A DNA stretch of 64,000 bases from Phaffia rhodozyma (taxonomy: Eukaryota > Basidiomycota > Tremellomycetes > Cystofilobasidiales > Mrakiaceae): the NCBI GenBank assembly GCA_014706385.1, contig JACGZH010000001.1, positions 310,001 to 374,000 of the forward strand, written 5' to 3'. The notes under the pieces were generated by a model. It made no database searches. It was not told the DNA's origin and saw only the letters and a program-made list of their open reading frames with translations. Of the stretch, positions 33,867-46,018 are shown piece after piece; the stretch's first letter is position 1; every line of letters begins with the position of its first letter. A program made the translations under genes and the position numbers.

Positions 33867-35484
33867 ATGACTGGAGGTTTTGGCTCTAAAACTATTCACT
33901 CTTCGTTCTCCGCAACATCACTAGCATCCTATGTGGCCGCCATCGCTGGGTTCCTGTTCATCACCTTGAGTCTTGGTTAGTCTCTGGATACACCCTTGTC
34001 CTTGATTTGCTAGTATTAGTAGCTGTGAACTTTTGTTGGGGCTGAAGTGATTAGACACACGTTCTTTCCTGGTGCTGTAGCAAGTGGGTTATTGTGGATA
34101 GCCGAGGTCATAGAAGAACACACGAAGCTTGCCAAAGTCGTCGGGAGGCGGTCGGTCTACGTGAGCTTGCATTGTTTTTGTCAGATAAATTGTTCTTGTC
34201 ACTAAACCCGTTATGCCTTCAAATGAACGGCTGACACGCTGATAATCAGGCTATCATAGCATTCCATCTCATCCTTCTGGTGGTCGACAAGCTGCCGGCA
34301 CTGCTGATCTTCTTTTCCATCTTCTGCCATCTAGTTTATCTGGTTTGTTCGATTTTTTCTTCCAGTCTTCTTTCGGTACACTACTCTATCCTGGCCTCAT
34401 TCTAACTTTGGATTCTATCTACCTTTGACTCCTCCGTCGAACTCTTCCAGCAAAACTTCTCCAAAACATGGCCTCTGATTTCTCTATCATCGCCCTCATT
34501 CATAGCGTCATGTCTGCTCGTGCTCGTCGACCATTTGGTCTGGTTCTATTACTTCTCAGAACATGTCAAGCCGGTAAATCAAGGAGGGCTCGGAGTAAGT
34601 GGCGGGTACCATCGACCTACGTACTCTAATACGTCAGGTATGCGAGGATACGGGAAGGAAGGACTTGGGTTCATGGACGTAGTTACCTTTTTTGGTGGGT
34701 GATTCTTCTTACTTGTTTTTTTTTTTCGCTGTCCTTCCACTTTTGATACTGATGTTACCTTCTCTGAATCACCTTCACGGTCGATTGTTGATAGGAATCT
34801 GCGTATGGTTTATGCCTCTCTATCTATTCTTAAGCTTAAGCGCCAACGATAACGCACTTCCTTCATTCGGTGAGTCATGATATACTTCGCCGCTAGTTCT
34901 CTATCTGTGTTTAACGCTAAACTTTCTATCATATCTTAGGCACGTCGCAAGCACCAACGACATCGCAGAATGACCTTCAATCTGGTCGATCGATTGGCAA
35001 GACAATCCTCACCCCGTTTTCTATTCTCTTTTCCACCCTCTCTCTCTCTCGATCTAGCTCGTCCCGGAGCACTGAAGGTCTGCTTGCGCCCTCGGCACCA
35101 TCGGGTCCCTACACCCCCTCAGCAAATCAGCAATCTGTCTACTCGCCATGGGGTGAGCGAGCTCCGACCTCGCTTCCGTCTTCTCCGATGAGGGCGCCTA
35201 TGTTTAAGTCACCTCCGCCTCAAAGCCCAAGTAGGATGACGCCTGGGGGATCGAGCTCTCTAATTGGCAGAAACGCTTTCCGGGAAGAGTTGGAAAACTC
35301 GAATGCGAGAAATATCAACTTACTGAGTTTAACACCGCCAAACGCTCCCAGGAGGGCTGTTAGTGATCATGGGGTTTTCAAGTCTGAATCTTCCCCTCGA
35401 GGAGGGTTAGGCACGACTGCTGAGGTCAGTCTTGAAGGAGGTGCGATTGGAAGGAAATCAGGAAAGGGTGGGAAGGATGATTGA
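33867..35484 (+). CDS. SVP26: Svp26/TEX261 family ER-Golgi membrane protein
   Basis: Six exons (33867-33975, 34081-34160, 34250-34342, 34451-34694, 34795-34869, 34940-35484) give 1146 nt and 381 residues, in phase throughout. Four hydrophobic segments are visible: VAAIAGFLFITLSLASGLLW, AIIAFHLILLVVD, LISLSSPSFIASCLLVLVDHLVWFYYF (in parts) and FFGICVWFMPLYLFLSL. The family signatures ASGLLWIAEVIEEHTKLAK and HLVYLQNFSKTWPLISL are intact. Svp26 is a COPII cargo adaptor for type II membrane proteins such as mannosyltransferases. The last exon adds a Ser/Pro-rich tail of about 180 residues after the membrane domain, nearly doubling the usual length. Confidence 0.9.
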
Positions 35485-35836
35485 TCATACGAGTGTAGCA
35501 GACTCATGCCTCTCTGTGTTATCAGCGTCTCTTCTTGTTCCTTCTCCCCTCTGTCTCTCTCATTGAGAATTTTTGTGTTGTTCTCTAAAATACGATAGGC
35601 CATGTTCTGATTTGAAGATGATCGACTTACACAATAAATATAACTAGACGGACTATATTATTTATGATTTATCTAAGGTGACTTAGCCGGTTATTTACCA
35701 TAGCCGGAGCAGGTTTAGAATATAATCAGTAGTCAGATCACTGGATATGTATGCGCATTCATCGGAGGTTCTGACCAGCTCCTTTGATCATCACCATCAT
35801 CCTACTTATCATTTTCGGGTCTTCCTTAGTCTAACC
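35485..35836. other. Intergenic spacer, no gene seen
   Basis: About 350 bp holding the SVP26 3' region and the promoter of the thioesterase gene. Nothing else is seen. Confidence 0.5.
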
Positions 35837-36937
35837 ATGCGAATAGATCATAAACAGGACTTGATCGAAAAGCTTCATCTCGTTCATGCCAACCCCTCGT
35901 TCGCGTTCGAAGACGTGGCTTCTCGTCTAGAAATCATTTCCGCCTTTGTAGAGATACCGGAGGAAAAAGTGTCACAGGATGAAGATATCGGACGGAAAAG
36001 TTTAGAGCTATGTGAGGTTGTCTGTGGGCTTGAAGTTACATCAAGTGAGTCCTGAAGCTTTTGGACGGGTATAACCACTCCTCCGAGTCGTACAAATTTG
36101 AGGACTGATTCAAATCCATTGGGTTGTTTGAAACGGGGAATCTCGGAAACATCCGATGGGTTATAAGAAATGTGCAATTCGGGTGCATCTATTCATGGTG
36201 GATGTATAGCTTTTCTTGTGGACGTGTGAGCCTCCGAATCATGATTATCTTTGTACCCAGCCGGGTCATTTTGATACTCGATCAATCTGCTGGTGATATT
36301 GACGAAACAATGGATTATGTGGACGCACCTTGAACAGATGCACATCCATGCCGATGATGCTTATCATGTCGGATGATCGATGGGCTTGGTCTGGAGTGAG
36401 CGCAAATCTGAATGTTATTTTCCATGCTGGAGCAGTAAGGACTCTCTCTTTCCCTTCCTCTTCAGAATAATTCTGTGTCTGAATCAAGTCAGTGAGCTCA
36501 CACTTGCATATATATATCTGATTTATCTGGCGCTCTCTCACGTATGTGCCTTTCGTACAACTAGCCAGCGTAAGACTTGTCCCCGACCGTCCAGGAGAGG
36601 CTAGTGGATACTTAATGCTGATGAACTACATGTTTGTGTGGTGTGGCAATTAAACCACAGTGGAACCAAATTGATCATCACCTCGATCACGATGAATATC
36701 GGGAAACGAATATCAAATCTCCGCTGTGAGGTATGTATCACATCTTTCCATATCTGATCGTCCCTTGCCTTTCTCTAGCTTATACCTTCTCCTCTACGGA
36801 AAACTCACATCTAGATCCGAAATGCAGATACTGGACAACTCGTCGCTTCGGGTACTCACGCCAAGGTTGACATCTGGTCCAACAAGGGACAGATGAGAAA
36901 AGTCGCCGAACAAACGGATGTCGAGTCAAAGCTTTGA
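35837..36937 (+). CDS. Hot-dog fold thioesterase (4HBT, ACOT13/THEM2-like)
   Basis: My model has six exons: 35837-36044, 36168-36225, 36338-36434, 36565-36569, 36661-36730 and 36815-36937. They total 561 nt, 186 residues, fully in phase. The core is NSGASIHGGCIAFLVDVCTS (the HGG of the hot-dog helix), then RWAWSGVSANLNVIFHAGA, then GTKLIITSITMNIGKRI and the final strand EIRNADTGQLVASGTHAK. Such enzymes hydrolyse acyl-CoA thioesters; the cellular site is unknown. Exon 4 is only 5 nt (CCAGC), between tag and gtaaga. It is needed because exon 3 ends in phase 0 and exon 5 begins one base before its codon frame. The join reads HAGA-PA-GTKL. Confidence 0.8.
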
Positions 36938-37201
36938 AATATGTGCTCGAAAAAGAGGGAATCAGCAGTTGGCAGCGAGACGGCTGTAGGTTTGACTTGT
37001 AAATCACACCAGTTGTAAAACGGGAATGCTTGTATATCATTCAAGCGTATTTTCCCATAGTGTGTGACCATCAGCTGTTGTACAAAATATTTGACTATAT
37101 ACAATGTTTCTTGCTTTGAATTATATCCCTCTATCACCAACGAGAAACACCATTTACACATCCACAATTAAAGAGAGAGGGACACCCTCTTCAGTGGCCA
37201 C

Positions 37202-38818
37202 TCAAACTGTGATGAACGGCTCCTTGTCCTCCTCACTCACCAATACCTCCCAGCCCGCTCCATCCTCAGCCTCTAGTTCAGCTTCCAACATAGCTTGAAG
37301 GACTTTACTCAGATAAGGTCTCTCGGTATTGGAATGGCCGCCTGAATTGCGAAGAGTCCCAGTGTTGGAAGACGCGTGCCCAAATTTAAAATAAGAATAA
37401 ACCCAGATTAAACAGAATGAGATGTTGAGAGCAAGACGGGCATTTCTTGGTCTAGATGATAGGGGTGATGTACGAAGATTATGGACTTACACAGAATGAC
37501 GGATGTTCCCTTGGCGTTGGCGGCCAGTAAGGAATGCTATGATGTGATTGATCCAAGGCGCTATTGAATCAGCTCAAGACTCTATTCGTTCTCGTAGATG
37601 AGACAAATATTAGCTTACATGACCCATTCTTAAACAACGATAAGAAAGATGAGTCGAATTGTTAGCAGAAACGAGGGCCATCAAGCTTGATAAACATCTT
37701 ATAAGAGAAGCTAATGATGAACTCACTCTCCAGTCAGATATAAATCCGCCTGAACTTTGTTCAAAACCGACTCTCCAGACCCAGCGCACACTGCAATTTT
37801 CTTAATAAGCTCGGGTGCATCGGGGGATTTTGACAGTTGAACTAAAAGATATCGAGGGTGAAGAAGCAAAGACAGAACGATTTAAATATAGTCAGTCCAT
37901 ATGAACTGGCAACAAATCGGAAAAGTCGAGATTGATGACGAACCGAACTCTAGATCCAGAAGCTTCTTGACCCGCTTGACAACTTCCTCGATCGCCAGAC
38001 CCTCCTCAAGTTCAATGATGCGACCAACGCCAGCATCTTCAAATCCGGAAGGTGGGGATCCACACGGCGAGCAGGGTCTCAAATCAGCATGGGGCTAACC
38101 CAATACCCAACGTAGCGAAGCGAAGCGTTAACTCTGTGCTGATTTGAACCTGTGTGTTGATCTGTTTTTTTTAGTGAAGAAAAAGGAACCAAAGACCTAC
38201 TTTGAAAGGAGATACCAAAAAGTCGTTCGTTCCGTTCGGAATGGCATCCAAAGTCGTATGGGCGCTAAAGACAGATATCCCAGAAGCCGCTAGTCTTAGC
38301 AACGAGGCTTGAAGCGGATTCGCGAGTGTCAACGACCTGATGGTGAATAGAAAGAACGAGTCACATACCCAAAGTATAGAGGAAGATGGCAGATTATGGT
38401 CAGAAACAAGACGGATTTTATACAGAGAGACGAAAGGCGACATGAGCTAAAGGAAACTAACTTGAGCCCGGAGAAAATAGGGGGGTGGTAGGCCAGAACG
38501 AGACCAACGTCCTTGTCGATCGCCTCTTTGCAAACGGCCGGAGTAAGATCGATTGTCAGGAGAATCTTTTTGGAGATCCGAGTAATATTTGGAGCCTCTA
38601 ACAAAGCATTGGAGCAACAAAAGATGAAAACAAAGAAAGATCAATATCAGCAGAAAGAACGAAGCATGCATGGAATGATGATCTGAGAGGAGGGCAAGAC
38701 GAAGCAGAACGTCGGACGAACCGATGAGGAGCCCGACATTGTCCCACGAGCCCGCTAACTTGAGTGGAGCGATCCGAGACCAGATCTTGGAGATGATTGT
38801 TGCAGGCGTGGAGCTCAT
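37202..38818 (-). CDS. NIF3: NIF3/Ngg1-interacting family protein, predicted dinuclear metal-binding
   Basis: The start at 38818 reads MSSTPATIISKIWSRIAPLK, then LAGSWDNVGLLIGS. Conserved metal-site motifs follow: KDVGLVLAYHPPIFSGLK (about 38460-38530) and SVFSAHTTLDAIPNGTNDFL (about 38225-38290). A further exon has GVGRIIELEEGLAIEEVVKR, and next comes IAVCAGSGESVLNKVQADLYLTG (about 37735-37800). The C-terminus (SNTERPYLSKVLQAMLEAEL) ends at 37202. Members have a hexameric dimetal fold; the reaction is not established (GTP cyclohydrolase I type 2 homologues and mitochondrial or transcription-linked roles have been proposed). At least six introns are present. Confidence 0.85.
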
Positions 38819-39161
38819 ACTTCTGGTTGATAGATGTATGTATGTGTGTGTGAGTGATCAATGATACTAAGAAGCAGAGGTGATATTGTGTAGGAAAGTC
38901 AAATAGATGAACGCCGAGAATCATCTACCTCTGACGTTTCATTTTTTCTTGCTAGAGAAGCCATACGTCTCACAAGTGATCTTTTCAGCTGAATTCAAAT
39001 CCTTCGTTTCTTGTTCCGTATACTCATTTTGCTGAATTTTCAACAAGATGAAATAGAGGTTAAGAGGAAGGTTCTATAATATACAAATATATGCAGAAAG
39101 AGTACAACACGATCCAAATCTACCTTGCAATCCATGGAAGACAAAGAATGGTAGTGGTATC
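38819..39161. other. Spacer between NIF3 and EAF7, no gene seen
   Basis: About 340 bp with the NIF3 promoter and EAF7 3' region. A short TG-rich stretch lies at 38837-38850. Confidence 0.45.
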
Positions 39162-40008
39162 CTACCTCCTCCGTCTTTTTTTAACAGGAGTAGGGATCTC
39201 CTCTTCATCCTCTTCCTCTTCCTCTTCCTCCTCTTCGTCTTCTTCATCATCATCATCCTCGTCTTCTTCTTCTTCTGGCTCTTCCTCAGGTCCGCTCAGA
39301 CTGCTATCGCTACTAGGAGCTCGCTTGTTTCGGTTCAACGCTGCCTTGGCTGACCGGCTAGGCGGGGAAACCGAGCTTGCAGAGTGTACGCGACGTTCAT
39401 CCATCAGGGGCTGAAATGTCGGAAATGGAGGAAGATGGAATGATTCCGTCGGAGAAGGCACTTGTGGTGGAGTGTTCTGATAATGAGTTTTCAGAAAGAC
39501 AAGGCGCATGTTGAGCAAACTTTGGACGCGTCTGCAGCATGATTTTATCGACCCTAGCCAAGATGATAGAAAGTGAGAAGAGCAGACGAACAGCTTCTTG
39601 TAGTCTCTCTAAATTCCACATACTGCTAAGCTTATTCCAAAGCTCCTCACTCGTCACGCCTTCTTCAGCTCCATCCATCCCCACTAGGCCTCTATTGACA
39701 GTTGTCAAAAGGCCTACCATGTGAAAGTTTCGGTCTAGACCTAGGGGTCTATGATGAGTCAATGCTCGAAGAAACACCTGCGAGAAAAGAGAAGGAAGAA
39801 GCGTTCCCAACAGAAAGTAACGGTCACCATCAGCAAGAGATGAACGGATGGGCAGGATGCAAGAGAACAAGAAACACACAAGAGAAACGATACGAACAAG
39901 TTCACCAGGAACGGTGTCCAAGATGGAAGGCGGCTGGCTCGGTTGAGGCGAAGGTGACGGAACTTCATCCGGTGTGAATATTCGACGGCTTTTCCCTTTG
40001 AGGGACAT
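39162..40008 (-). CDS. EAF7: Chromatin modification-related protein Eaf7 (MRGBP homologue), NuA4 subunit
   Basis: The start at 40008 is MSLKGKSRRIFTPDEVPSPS. After an intron the domain reads VFLRALTHHRPLGLDRNFHM, VGLLTTVNRGLVG and TSEELWNKLSSMWNLERLQEA, which is the CT20/Eaf7 signature. The C-terminal half is Ser-rich and ends in a long Asp/Glu run (about 39195-39285) followed by TPVKKRRRR, a likely nuclear signal. Eaf7 belongs to the NuA4 histone H4/H2A acetyltransferase and, with Eaf3 and Eaf5, to the TINTIN module. It is divergent from DBP7 over 299 bp. Two or three introns are present. Confidence 0.87.
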
Positions 40009-40307
40009 GATGAAAAGTCACTCCTGATATATACGTGCGTGTGTGTGTGAGCTGGTGGATAGTCTTCTTGAATTGTTCTAGGATAGTCTACCTTTGAAGG
40101 ACCGGAAGGACGAAGAAAGTAGGGAGTTGAGCGGTTACGGTCAATCGAAGGGTTACAATATAGATAAGATAATGAGGCCTAATTCTTCTACCTTACGTAG
40201 ATCTTATCAATTCAAAAATATCAAATTCAAATCTTCGTTTCTGTTTGCCTTCCTCTTCGTTAAACTCTCTACACTCTCTTCTCTATACACTACCAAACTT
40301 CATCATC

Positions 40308-43300
40308 ATGGACGACTTCGTGCTCAACTTTGCTGCACCCTCAGCGTCCTCAAAATCAGCTGCTAAGGCGCCAAAGCAAAAAGGTGGCCGATGGACAGAC
40401 CGGTCAGTCAAATCTTTCCTTCCCTTTCCTCTCCTTTCATTGAATTCTTGTACACCGTTGCATTTCTATTTTGTACTAATTTTTTATGCTTCTATCGATA
40501 CCTACTTTAATTTCTAGAGTGAAAGCCAACAAGAACAACGGTCCCAAGAAGAGTAACAAACCTTCCTCAGCTGGTCCTTCGTCCAGCTTGGGCTTTGATA
40601 AGCCCATCTCTGCCGCTTCCACCACTGCTGTTGCTTCCAAGCCCGCACCCGCACCTGCTCCTCGTCCAGCTACCACATCGACCTACAAACCTAATGGTAC
40701 TCTCTCCAAACAAGCCGCTCCTCCATCCAAGCGACCGAAGTTCGACTTTAATGAGGACGCCGGCGAAGAATATGATGAGGATGACTATGAAGACAGAGTG
40801 GTCTCTAAGGCAGGCGCCACAAAGTCGGCAGAGGCTCCTGGAGGAGCAATTAACCCGAAACAGATCATTTCTTCTTTGTTCACTTCAAACCCCAAAAGCC
40901 ATTACGTCGAAGAAGATTCGGAGATGGATTATCGACCCAATCATTCAAGCTTCCAAGAACCTTCTAATGCGCCTCTTGCCTCTAATCCTTCGACAACCAC
41001 CCAGTCGACCTCTCTTATACCCTCGGCATCTGCCTCCGCCTCGTTCCTCGACCTTGGATTATCCCCTCTTTTGGCTCACCATTTATCTGCCAAGATGTCG
41101 ATCGAGAACCCGACGATGATTCAACGCACTGCTCTTCCTTCCATGCTTCAAGCCTCTTCAACCTCACCCGCTTCTCTTCAAGACGTGTTCATCCAATCCC
41201 AAACGGGTTCAGGAAAGACACTGACGTATTTGCTTCCAATCATTCATTCTCTCCTCCCGCTTTCCTCTCAGAGTTATATCGACCGATCTATCGGTACGCT
41301 TGCTATCATCTTGGTTCCCACTCGAGAACTCGCTAAACAGATCTATGACGTCCTTGAGGGTCTGCTATCGATGAATCTTTCCCTTCCGACGGCTGCTTCC
41401 TCGGACGAGACCGGATTGGCCACCCCCGTCGCCGCACCTCAACAGAGGCTGACCCGATGGCTGATTCCTGGTCTTCTTACAGGAGGATCCACTCGAACCC
41501 ATGAAAAAGCCCGACTCCGAAAAGGACTGCCCATCATTGTTTCTACCCCCGGTAGATTGTTGGATCACTTGCAAAATACCACATCACTGGACGTATCAAA
41601 GCTTCGATGGCTCGTACTCGACGAGGCCGATCGATTGATGGATCTCGGCTTTGAGGAAACCATTAAGGGTATCCTCAAATCTCTCGACGGTCGACGAAAG
41701 CTCGCGTTGGAGAGTCTCAAGGATGGAGGCCGAGGAGGTACCGTTGGTGGATGGGATTGGGATATAAGAAGACGAACCGTGCTTTGTTCGGCTACAGTCA
41801 GAGAGGACGTCCAAGCGCTGGCGGGTGTGGCACTTGTGCGGCCCAAGGTGTTCCGAGGAGTGGCAGAAAATCCAAACAAATTGGTGTCGGCTGTCAAGAC
41901 TGCTTCCAAGAAGAAGGATGTCGAATCTTCCACGGTTACCAAGGATGGAGAGGAACACACCGAAGCGCAGGAAGACGAGGTGGAAGAAGAGGAAGAGGAA
42001 AAGTTCACTCCTCCTTCTCAACTGATGCAATCTCATATCGTCGTTCCTCCCAAGTTGAGACTCGTCACTTTGGTTGCACTTCTACGATCGTTGTGCTCCC
42101 CTAAAAAGGAAATCAAGGACGCCAAAGGACAGGTTGTCGGGAAGAAAGTCATCGTCTTTCTGAGCACGACTGACTCAGTTGATTTCCACTGGAAGATGTT
42201 GGGTGGAATTGGAATGGGTGGCAAGAAGGAGACCGAAGATGGAGAAGAGAATAGATCGGGCGACGAAGACGGTGATGACTCGGATGAGGATGGCAAAGAC
42301 GAAGAAGATGTTGCTGCAGTCTCATCCTCCGAGTCAGAAATAGCTGAACCAAAGACGACTTCCAAAAAGAAATCAAAAAAGCCAAAAACATCCAAAAAAG
42401 ACTTGGCGATCAAATCCGAACCAATCACCCAATCATCTGTACTCCTCCCTCAAACAACACTTCACCGATTACATGGATCGCTCCCACTTCAGACTCGATT
42501 GGCCTCATTGAAATCGTTCGCCACGCCTTCGCCTACGTCAGCGGTGTTGTTCTGTACGTCTGTCGCTTCTCGAGGATTGGATCTTCCGCTCGTCCGTGCG
42601 GTCGTTCAGTATGATCTTCCGACAGAAGGAGGTGTCACAGAGTACGTCCATCGAGTCGGGCGAACAGCTCGAGTAGGAAAAGGAGGTGAAGCATGGTGTT
42701 TCGTTGGAAACGGGCCAGAAGAGGATTGGGTGCCCTGGATCGAAGGAAAGATGGGTGGCGGGGTCAGAGTGAAACCTGTCGGAGTCGAGGGTGTGGTCAA
42801 GGTTGGGTTGGGAGGTGGAAAGAACTGGGAGAATCGAGCTACAGAGGTTCAGGGCGCGATGGAACGATGGGTTCTAGGGGAGACCAAGGTTCGTGTTCTT
42901 TCCGGTTCTATCCAAATCTTTCTATATCTTTCGGGTTCCTTTTGTTCAGAGTTTAGAAACTGAGGTTTCTTCTTGTTCCATCACTTTTTTCTTCTTTCTC
43001 GAATTATTTCTTAGAATGCCACGCTTGCTCAAAAAGCATTCCAATCTTACGTTCGATCATACTCGACCCATCCGTCCGAGGAGAAACGGTTCTTCCACTT
43101 GAAGAACCTTCACCTTGGTCATCTCGCCAAAGCGTTTGCCCTCAGAGATGCGCCTTCATCCTTGCCGGGTTCGTCTGCCGCGAAGAAGACTGCTGTTCGA
43201 CCGGCTGGCTCCAAGTGGGACAGGGACGACGACGAAGGGAAGGGAGACGCGGAGAAGCGAATGCAAGAGGCCGTCAGAAGACAGGGTCGGCTTACAAAGA

Positions 43301-43428
43301 GCGGAGGTGTGTTGGGGGTCGTCGGTACGGGAGATTATCAGATCGCCGATGTCGGCGCTTTGGAAAAGTTCGCAAAGAGGAAGGACGGAGCTGGAGGTGG
43401 GGGCGGAGGAAAGAGAAAGAGAAATTAG
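40308..43428 (+). CDS. DBP7: ATP-dependent RNA helicase Dbp7 (DDX31), DEAD-box
   Basis: The start at 40308 reads [15 protein letters not shown], an N-terminus typical of Dbp7. Exon 2 (from about 40519) carries the helicase core. Motif I is SQTGSGKT (about 41194-41220), motif Ia PTRELAKQI, Ib [15 protein letters not shown] in [23 protein letters not shown], and [12 protein letters not shown] (about 42650-42680). A long acidic, Lys-rich insert sits before motif IV-V (about 42215-42420). The final exon, read from the 43099 region, adds a basic C-terminus ending GGGGKRKRN. Dbp7 is a nucleolar helicase for 60S subunit assembly. All motifs are intact; two introns are seen (about 40405-40518 and 42890-43015). 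Confidence 0.94.
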
Positions 43429-43590
43429 AGCTTGGATATTTTGTACATATATACATGTGCAGTATGCAATTCTTCTGAAGAAGCATATATGGAAAGATAT
43501 AGAGAGAGAGAGAGAAACAGCTAGTTATATAGAACCTGGATAAGCGGCTAGAAAGTGACATCAGAAGTGAAAACATTAGAAAGTGCAAGA

Positions 43591-44623
43591 TTAAAAGAAG
43601 AGAGTTGGGTCAAGTAGAAAGAGAAGATGCTCACGCAGGCTTTCCCCGTGTTGCCTCTGCCTTCTTCTCTCAAGTTCATCGGCATAAGCGCGTTTCAAAC
43701 AAGTTTCCAATGCCTTCCATAGCTCCCATACCCGGCCCTCTTTGAATGCTAGAGTGATCTCGATTGATTCTACACCTTGTCGAGAACTGGGGAAGCCTCC
43801 GTCTGAGGTAGGACGAAATGAAATGTAGACCGTGTTACTGTCAAAAAGATTTTGGTTGAACTTGCGATCGAGTAGTTGAGCAAGAGGAATAGAGATCGTG
43901 GATATTTGAGGGTCAGCAGCAGAGGTGTCTGAAGGCTGACGAATAGACAGGAAGGAGGATACACTTGGTTGTCAATCAAATATTGGCCAGGCAGAAATTT
44001 GAGCATCAGTTTTGATTCAGAGACATTTCGATCGCCCGAAACCTAAGTAGACGGTTCTTACTATTCTACACCACTCTTCAAGAAGATAGGCAACCCAACG
44101 GCATCTGTCGAAGGTTGTTTTACCACTGGGCTGGAGCTTGATCCGAGAGTATCAGAAGCGGATGATGTCGAAGGAGGAGGAGCATCAGGAGGGGATAAGC
44201 CTGCTGTAGATGACACAAAGATGACCTGGACGATGATAGAAGATAGGCGTTGATCAGTATGGTGAACATCTTTGCCACATCTCAAGTATTGTCGAGGTTG
44301 TCCTACACGTTGATTTGAGAGATGTATCTGTCCAGAGGATCGAGTGGTTCGCTAGACAGATTATTAGGCCCAAAGACAGTTAAGCGTCCAGCCATCTGAC
44401 AAGACTAAGACTGATCTGAACCAACCTTAGGTCCCATGAGCGAAACCGGAAGCCTCAGCTCAAGGTCTATCCCAGAGAAGCTTTCCAAGAGTATTTCATC
44501 TGTAGACACAGTATACAGGGAGTCAAGAGCAATCTGACCAAGCCCGACAACTAGGAAGGACTTACTCGGCAGAGGGATTGGCCTGAGTGAAGAATGATCT
44601 ATCTGAGTCCAATTGAGAGACAT
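43591..44623 (-). CDS. WBP2-like GRAM-domain protein
   Basis: The start at 44623 reads MSLNWTQIDHSSLRPIPLPS, close to the beginning of fungal proteins related to WW-domain-binding protein 2. Exons follow with VIFVSSTAGLSPPDAPPPS, then TISIPLAQLLDRKFNQNLF and VYISFRPTSDGGFP (about 43780-43900), as in the family GRAM/PH-like half. The C-terminus IEITLAFKEGRVWELWKALE is probably helical. At least four introns are present. The stop at 43591-43593 assumes no further intron after GESLRE. A function in signalling or transcriptional coactivation is known for animal WBP2 only; for fungi it is not known. Confidence 0.7.
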
Positions 44624-45163
44624 CTGTTGGGAAAGTGGACGGTGTAGGTGAGAAAGGTTCTTCATCTCATGACGTAAATCTGAGGTGAACCCTTTTGATT
44701 CACGCTGTTATCTTATCATCCCTCAGCCGAAGGACCTCTATCCCTAACCGATCACGAACAGAACATACATTCATACTAATCGGTCCCTAAAACCTATCGG
44801 GCTGACGGCGAGAAAGACTTTCATGGAGTGTATACATCTCTGTTGGTGATGAAATGGCAATCATAAAGATCCCTCTCCCGAGTGGATAATAAACAAGGCC
44901 GCCCAAGTATGTCGTTGTATCTGCTAGATTTTCTCGGCTTCACAAGTCGAGGGAAGGGAGCAGGATACATAGTCACACGTGAATTTCCTTCTCTGGCATG
45001 AATATCGGATCGACCATTCATACAACTCTCAAGACCTCCGTCTGGTCAGTCAAAGGAAGAAGGACAAAACTGAGTCTCGGATGGGGTTATCTTCTGTTTG
45101 AATATGCGTCCGTTCACTCTATTTTCTATGCTTGGCTAGCCCGAAACGCCGTCGCACTAAAGC
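44624..45163. other. Divergent intergenic region, no gene seen
   Basis: About 540 bp between the divergent WBP2-like and membrane-protein genes. The GC content is moderate, and no repeats or RNA genes were found. Confidence 0.45.
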
Positions 45164-46018
45164 ATGTACCTCACTCTTCTCGCCCGCCTCGCCTTGCCTA
45201 TTGTATCTCCTGGAATCTCAAACCCGGCATGTTCCTCTTCTCGAGTGCATGGATCTAGACCTTTCCGGGACTTGGTGTATGTATACAGATGGACAGCAGA
45301 CCTTTAAGAAAGGTTCTCACTCGTCTACCAACCAAACGATTATAAGTATCAACCTTCAGAAGCCTTTCCCAATGTTCAGTTTCGTCCTTCAGCTCACTTA
45401 CCCTAGTCCACTCAAACTTTTCGACAGTTCTGTTGGTTGGAACGAAGGTAAACAACATGTCACCGTATGTGCTTCTTCCTCTCCTGAATCTTCAATTATC
45501 ATATCCTGCCAGCTGCTCTTACGAAGGCGGTCTTGGCTGATCGAATTTGTCCGAATAGACTTTTTCCTGCAGCCACACTGGTCGATAGAGCACCTTTTCG
45601 ACCGTTTCCATTCTCCACTATCTACCCAATGCCTAGGGCATCATCTTCCGTCTTGGTTGCTTCGAGCTCACACACTCATGCTTCAATCAAAAATGGGACT
45701 ACCTCTTCTGGGTTATCGCGATCGGTGCTAATCGCCGTGATCATCTCAACCATCATAACGGGCCTTGTTCTTTCAGCATTAATCGGATACCTTCTCTATC
45801 GGCGCTGGAACATCCGCAGGAATCAATCCTCCGAGTCTCCACCTTCAACGTTCGCTCAACAAGATAGAGATCCGAGATTGTCCAGCTCAAGCTCGACAAG
45901 AACTCTGTTCGAGAAAGATCTAGAAAAGTCCGACAGGATGACTCCATCGACTCGACGAGAGAAGACGCCAATAACATCGAGTGCTTCAAGCGTGACCTCA
46001 CTGGACGAGAATGGATAA
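45164..46018 (+). CDS. Unrecognised single-pass membrane protein with signal peptide
   Basis: My three-exon model (45164-45202, 45246-45447, 45513-46018) totals 747 nt and 248 residues and keeps phase. It starts with a short hydrophobic signal-like segment (MYLTLLARLALPI). A luminal or extracellular domain follows with LDLSGTWCMYTDGQQTF, an N-glycosylation sequon NQT and SSVGWNEA. A Ser/Thr-rich stalk comes next (SSSVLVASSSHTHASIKNGT). One transmembrane helix is clear (SVLIAVIISTIITGLVLSAL), followed by a Tyr-Arg-Arg stop-transfer and a Ser-rich cytoplasmic tail ending SLDENG. The layout resembles fungal wall-sensor or mucin-like proteins, but I match it to no family. The 43-nt first intron is short. 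Confidence 0.6.
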
